A DNA stretch of 33,106 nucleotides, from IMG/VR virus record IMGVR_UViG_3300043449_000019, positions 1-33,106 of that record, one strand, 5' to 3'. A program made the translations under genes and the position numbers. A model generated the notes under the pieces. That model saw only the letters and a program-made list of their open reading frames with translations. It had not been told where the DNA came from and made no database searches. Origin of the DNA: a virus. This document shows, piece after piece, positions 29,728-33,106 of the stretch (its first letter is position 1; each line of letters opens with the position of its first letter).

Positions 29728-31143
29728 TCAAGTCTTGGAACCGATGTTCATCTTCTTGGTTTGGCTACCGCCACCACCGCCAGTGTCTTGTGCGCTACTG
29801 CCCGGCACAGGTTCAGCCTTGGCATCAGGCGATGCAAGTTCATCGCCGCCTTCCATGCTGGACATGCCCATGTAGGCCCGTGCTTCGTTCGGGGTCATGA
29901 TGCCGCCCTTCACGCCAGCCGTAGCAAAGTTCATCTGGTCAAGCGGAGCGCCCTTCAGGAAATCCTTGGTATCAAACTCGATACACAGCGATGGATAGCC
30001 TGCCAGCAGATGTTGCTTCATCTTCTCCTGAGTGTTCACCAAAATCGGGTACATAGCCGACTTGTAGAACTCATCCATTGCGGTTTGGCTGTTGTTGAAC
30101 TTGCCATCATGGATGCCGATCATGGAAGGAGGAACACCAAACAGACCGCAGATGCGGCGCATGGTTTGCAACTTCAAAGCGGCAGCATCAGCGTCTTGCA
30201 AGGTCAGCATTTCCAGCTTCTGGTACTTCATGCCTTGGTCCAGCAGCATTCCCTGACCGGGCTTGCTTGGGTCGGACTGACGAGAGCCGACCATGTTGGA
30301 CCACGCCTCTTTCAGACGAGCAGCAATCTCTTTGTACTTGCCATCAGGCACAACTTGGTCGGTCACAAACATGCCAGAAGGCTTTGCGCCGTTTTGCATG
30401 ACGTAGTTGGCGTACAGGTCGATGTCCTGATCCAGTGCCACCAGTTCAGCAGCCAAGATGCCCTTGTTGAAACCAGCCGAACCCTGCCACGCCATTTCCT
30501 TAACGTGCATGACCTGATGAGCCTTCAACGGCTCGTCTTTGCTGAAGCCATAGGATGGGGTCGAAATGCGGTAGGACGGATAGCGAGTTGGCGTGATGGT
30601 CACGGCAATCAGGGTCGAGTCCAGAATGTACATTTCAAGCGGAGTCTCGGTCGAGCTATTCTGGTCTTTTCTCCACCACAGGGTAAAGGCTTCGCCAGCC
30701 AGTTCGTACCACATCAACCACTGGAACCAGAACTCGTATTTGCTCTGGAAGTTGTTGGGGTTGTTCAGCAGCTTGGCGACTTGCTTGGCCTTGGCCTTGT
30801 CACGAGCGCCAACAGACTTGTCCTTGACGGCATCCAGCATCTTGCCATCTTCATCTTCGTACTTGATGCAGATTGGCAGTTGAGCCAAAGCACGAGCCTT
30901 CAAGCCAATGCAGGACATCACGGTGCTGTTCCGTGTGAGCATCGACATGTCCACCGGACGACCAGCATTTGTCGTGCTGGAGGTGGTGACATACAAAATC
31001 TGGGTATTGACGTTCGGGCGCTGATTAGAGCCTTGGTAAATGACATTGTTACCCAATGCCGTCTGACCAAAGAGCGAATTGCTCTCATTTTGAGGCACTT
31101 GTGGGGCGTTGTTTTTACCCTTGAAAACGTCAAAAAGTCCCAT
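29728..31143 (-). CDS. Portal protein (HK97-type)
   Basis: A 471-residue portal (PF04860 type); the ATG at 31143 follows AGGAGTGAATC. Signature: MLTRNSTVMSCIGLKARALAQLPICI (clip/stem start), the QWLMWYELAGEAFTLWWR strand, LKAHQVMHVKEMAW, the long helix GFNKGILAAELVALDQDIDLYANYVMQNGAKPSGMF, and RRICGLFGVPPSMIGIHDGKFNNSQTAMDEFYKSAMYPIL. The C-terminus is flexible and Gly-rich. The portal is the 12-subunit ring through which TerL packs DNA. Confidence 0.9.
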   Translation of the reverse strand: MGLFDVFKGKNNAPQVPQNESNSLFGQTALGNNVIYQGSNQRPNVNTQILYVTTSSTTNAGRPVDMSMLTRNSTVMSCIGLKARALAQLPICIKYEDEDGKMLDAVKDKSVGARDKAKAKQVAKLLNNPNNFQSKYEFWFQWLMWYELAGEAFTLWWRKDQNSSTETPLEMYILDSTLIAVTITPTRYPSYRISTPSYGFSKDEPLKAHQVMHVKEMAWQGSAGFNKGILAAELVALDQDIDLYANYVMQNGAKPSGMFVTDQVVPDGKYKEIAARLKEAWSNMVGSRQSDPSKPGQGMLLDQGMKYQKLEMLTLQDADAAALKLQTMRRICGLFGVPPSMIGIHDGKFNNSQTAMDEFYKSAMYPILVNTQEKMKQHLLAGYPSLCIEFDTKDFLKGAPLDQMNFATAGVKGGIMTPNEARAYMGMSSMEGGDELASPDAKAEPVPGSSAQDTGGGGGSQTKKMNIGSKT

Positions 31144-31167
31144 GATTCACTCCTGTTTCCGCATACT

Positions 31168-32847
31168 TTACCACTCTAACGCCCTAAAGCCAAATGAATC
31201 GCTGACAAATACGTTATCCAAATGGCAGTGCAGAGCCATAATCATGGCAATAATGCCGTCAACCTTGGCGCTTGGGTCCGCTTCGTTCTTGCGAACCTTC
31301 ACGTTCCCGTTCACATCAATGTAAACCTCGCAGTTTCCAAGCTGCCAGCCCACAAAAGGATTGCCGTCATGCTTGATGGCCTTCTTCAAAATCAATTGCT
31401 CAGTGGTCTTGGATGGGTTCGACAGCACAGCCATGCCCTGACCCACCTTCTTTACAGGCAAACCTTCGGCATACAAGTTCGCCACCAGCGCCGCAGCGTT
31501 ATACGGGTCGTAGCCAATTTCCTTGACATCGAACTTCTCGCATTGCTGCTTGATGAACGACTCAATCTCGTTCAGGTCCGTCACGTTGCCCGGAGTCAGT
31601 CGCAAAATGCCAGTCCTGTGCGCTTCCATGTAAACCGACTTGTAGTGGTTTGGCACAAAGTCCAAGGATTCTTCCGGTAGAAAGAATTGGAACTGAGCAT
31701 AGAAATCTTCTTCGCCGTAACGGTGCAAAGTCACCACAGCATTCAAGTCTCGCGTGTGCGCCAAGTCAAAGCCAATGAACGTGGACTCAGGCTTGTCGGT
31801 CGGCAGCTTATCAACAGACTCATCCCAGAACCTGCGGTCAACCCACGCAGAATTGGCCGACACATAGATGTTCAACTGTTTACACAAGAACTCGTTCAAA
31901 GAAGCAGGCTTGGCAGCAGCTTCCTCGGCCATGTGCTGGATGTGTTCAGTCGTGACCGACACGCCAAGCATTGGGTTAGCCTTGCCCCAGACATCAGGGT
32001 TGCTCCACTCATCACCGGGGTCGATGCTGTACAGCAGGCCAAACCATCGGAAGTTATCAGGAGCCGCGCCACGCAACACCTGTCGGAAGTGCGACAAGTC
32101 TTCGTAGAACTTGGTTTCCTTGGTAAAGCTGGCAGTCGTCAAGTACATCCGCATCGGGTTCTTCCGTGCGCCCATACCCGAGTGCAACACCTCAATAGAC
32201 CCGCGCTCAGTAATCTGAGCCGCCTCATCAATCATGGCGCAGGATGGGTTTTTGCCGTCACCAGTCTTGCGGTTCTCGCGGGACAGCGCCTTGTAGGTGG
32301 ATGTCGAGTCGCCTGCCTTTTTCAGTTCGCCGCGGTAGGCAATGAACTTGGATGCCAACTCGGGCTTCATGCCTTCCACAATGGCCTTGGACGAATCAAA
32401 GCAAATTGATGCCTGTTCTCGATTGGTCGCCAGAGTGAAGACTTCAGCGCCAGCATCCCCAAACTGCAACTCGTACAGCGCAATGATGGATGCAATTGTG
32501 GTCTTGCCAGACTTGCGCGGCACAAACAAAATGATGTCTGTCACCCACCGGAATGAATGGTCGCGTCTGTCACGAAAGCCGTAGATCGCGGCCAAGTACA
32601 TGACCTGAAAGCCTTGCAACTCAATAGACTTGCCAGCCTCTGGACCTTTGACATGGCGGCAGAACTTGACGAACTTCAGGATGTGTTCGGCTTTGGCCGG
32701 GACAAATTCGTAGGGCGCATCCTTGCGCTCCACCATATCCAAGAACCGTTGGCAGGCAAGTTTCACATCCTCGCAAGCCTTGATGTCTCCCCGAACTACC
32801 CCAATGGCGTAAGCAAATGCAGGCTCAAGCAGTGGCGAATAGCTCAT
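31168..32847 (-). CDS. terL: Terminase large subunit
   Basis: A 559-residue ATPase-nuclease of the HK97 terminase-1 group. Walker A: PRKSGKTT (residues 110-117); Walker B: AMIDEA (204-209, Glu208 catalytic). C-terminal nuclease: Asp361 in FIGFDLAHTRD, Asp447 in EIGYDPYN and Asp530 in KVDGIIAM, three metal ligands of the RNase H fold. The start overlaps the end of the small subunit by 23 bases; no good ribosome-binding site precedes it, so coupling is likely. It drives DNA into the prohead and cuts the concatemer. Confidence 0.95.
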   Translation of the reverse strand: MSYSPLLEPAFAYAIGVVRGDIKACEDVKLACQRFLDMVERKDAPYEFVPAKAEHILKFVKFCRHVKGPEAGKSIELQGFQVMYLAAIYGFRDRRDHSFRWVTDIILFVPRKSGKTTIASIIALYELQFGDAGAEVFTLATNREQASICFDSSKAIVEGMKPELASKFIAYRGELKKAGDSTSTYKALSRENRKTGDGKNPSCAMIDEAAQITERGSIEVLHSGMGARKNPMRMYLTTASFTKETKFYEDLSHFRQVLRGAAPDNFRWFGLLYSIDPGDEWSNPDVWGKANPMLGVSVTTEHIQHMAEEAAAKPASLNEFLCKQLNIYVSANSAWVDRRFWDESVDKLPTDKPESTFIGFDLAHTRDLNAVVTLHRYGEEDFYAQFQFFLPEESLDFVPNHYKSVYMEAHRTGILRLTPGNVTDLNEIESFIKQQCEKFDVKEIGYDPYNAAALVANLYAEGLPVKKVGQGMAVLSNPSKTTEQLILKKAIKHDGNPFVGWQLGNCEVYIDVNGNVKVRKNEADPSAKVDGIIAMIMALHCHLDNVFVSDSFGFRALEW

Positions 32848-33106
32848 CTACATCACTCACTTTTGCTGTCAACTTTGGACGACCACGGGCAACAAGGCCC
32901 AACTCCGCAAGAATCTTGATAGCCTTATCGGCCATCTCGGTGCGAATCTTGTACCAAGGACTTGCCGCTTCACCAGAGTTGTACTGGTAAAGATGGCCCA
33001 TCTCGCGGATGTTGATTTCAGCCGTCAGCAGGCTGTCAACCGTAATCACCAATGAGCCAATCAAGAACTCATCGCTGGCCGTGAGTGTGCCAGTCGAGCC
33101 TTCTAC
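32825..33106 (-). CDS. terS: Terminase small subunit (P27-like), 5' end outside the window
   Basis: The frame is open to the right edge, 93 residues visible. The end SPWYKIRTEMADKAIKILAELGLVARGRPKLTAKVSDVDEL matches the P27-family small terminase, which recognises packaging sites. The upstream part (VEGSTGTLTASDEFLIGSLVITVDSL) is helical. The start lies outside the window. Confidence 0.75.
   Translation of the reverse strand, partial: VEGSTGTLTASDEFLIGSLVITVDSLLTAEINIREMGHLYQYNSGEAASPWYKIRTEMADKAIKILAELGLVARGRPKLTAKVSDVDELFATA

Noticed and set aside
29761-31179. 472-codon open frame antisense to the portal gene
   Set aside because: As long as the portal itself, but His/Gln/Leu-rich and without motifs; a by-product of codon use in the portal gene.
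1-33106. tRNA genes, CRISPR arrays, insertion sequences, att sites
   Set aside because: No cloverleaf ending in CCA-like positions, no spaced direct repeats of CRISPR type, no transposase and no integrase were seen.

Overview
The window is a 33.1-kb piece of a tailed double-stranded DNA phage (or prophage) of the long-tailed siphovirus type, with HK97-like head genes and lambda-like tail genes. Nearly every base is coding, no intergenic gap exceeds 300 bases, and many neighbouring genes overlap by ATGA or TAATG. NinB-like, DUF1364-like, Gp157, DUF3310 and GH108 proteins together point to a proteobacterial host; a freshwater betaproteobacterium is my guess only. No integrase, repressor or other lysogeny gene is visible. 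Both ends cut through genes (DUF1364-like nuclease at left, small terminase at right).

Layout. (1) 1-3310, minus strand: an early replication/recombination operon: 63-aa protein, 118-aa protein, 32-aa membrane peptide, DnaT/O-like replication protein, small winged-helix protein, two unknowns, PD-(D/E)XK nuclease, NinB, DUF1364-like nuclease. (2) 3311-3416: divergent control region with inverted repeats. (3) 3417-5814, plus strand: a second early operon: two tiny proteins, a terminator-like hairpin, an SSB-like protein, Gp157, a 69-aa protein, a MazG-like enzyme and DUF3310. (4) 33106-5768, minus strand: the late operon, read right to left: terminase small and large subunits, portal, protease, major capsid protein 1, terminator, GIY-YIG endonuclease, capsid paralogue 2, connector, head closure, tail terminator, two tail-tube paralogues, two small proteins, a G/G-T frameshift pair, gp10-like protein, tape measure, two minor tail proteins, GNAT acetyltransferase, tail hub, collar-domain fibre, second GIY-YIG endonuclease, BppU-like protein, collagen-like fibre, triple-LamG protein, fibre chaperone-like protein, glycosyltransferase with a repeat tail, and a lysis cassette of three small membrane proteins and a GH108 endolysin. 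The late operon meets the plus-strand early operon head-on, with the last two genes overlapping by 47 bp.

Most notable: a duplicated capsid gene whose second copy lacks the scaffold (delta) domain and is separated from the first by a terminator and a homing endonuclease; a duplicated tail-tube gene with a nearly identical C-terminal two-thirds; both homing endonucleases carrying the ribosome-binding site of the next structural gene in their last codons while their own leaders fold into hairpins; an A AAA AAC slippery site joining tail chaperones G and T; and a cluster of helically phased GCTAGC repeats inside the replication gene that looks like an origin of the lambda-O type.
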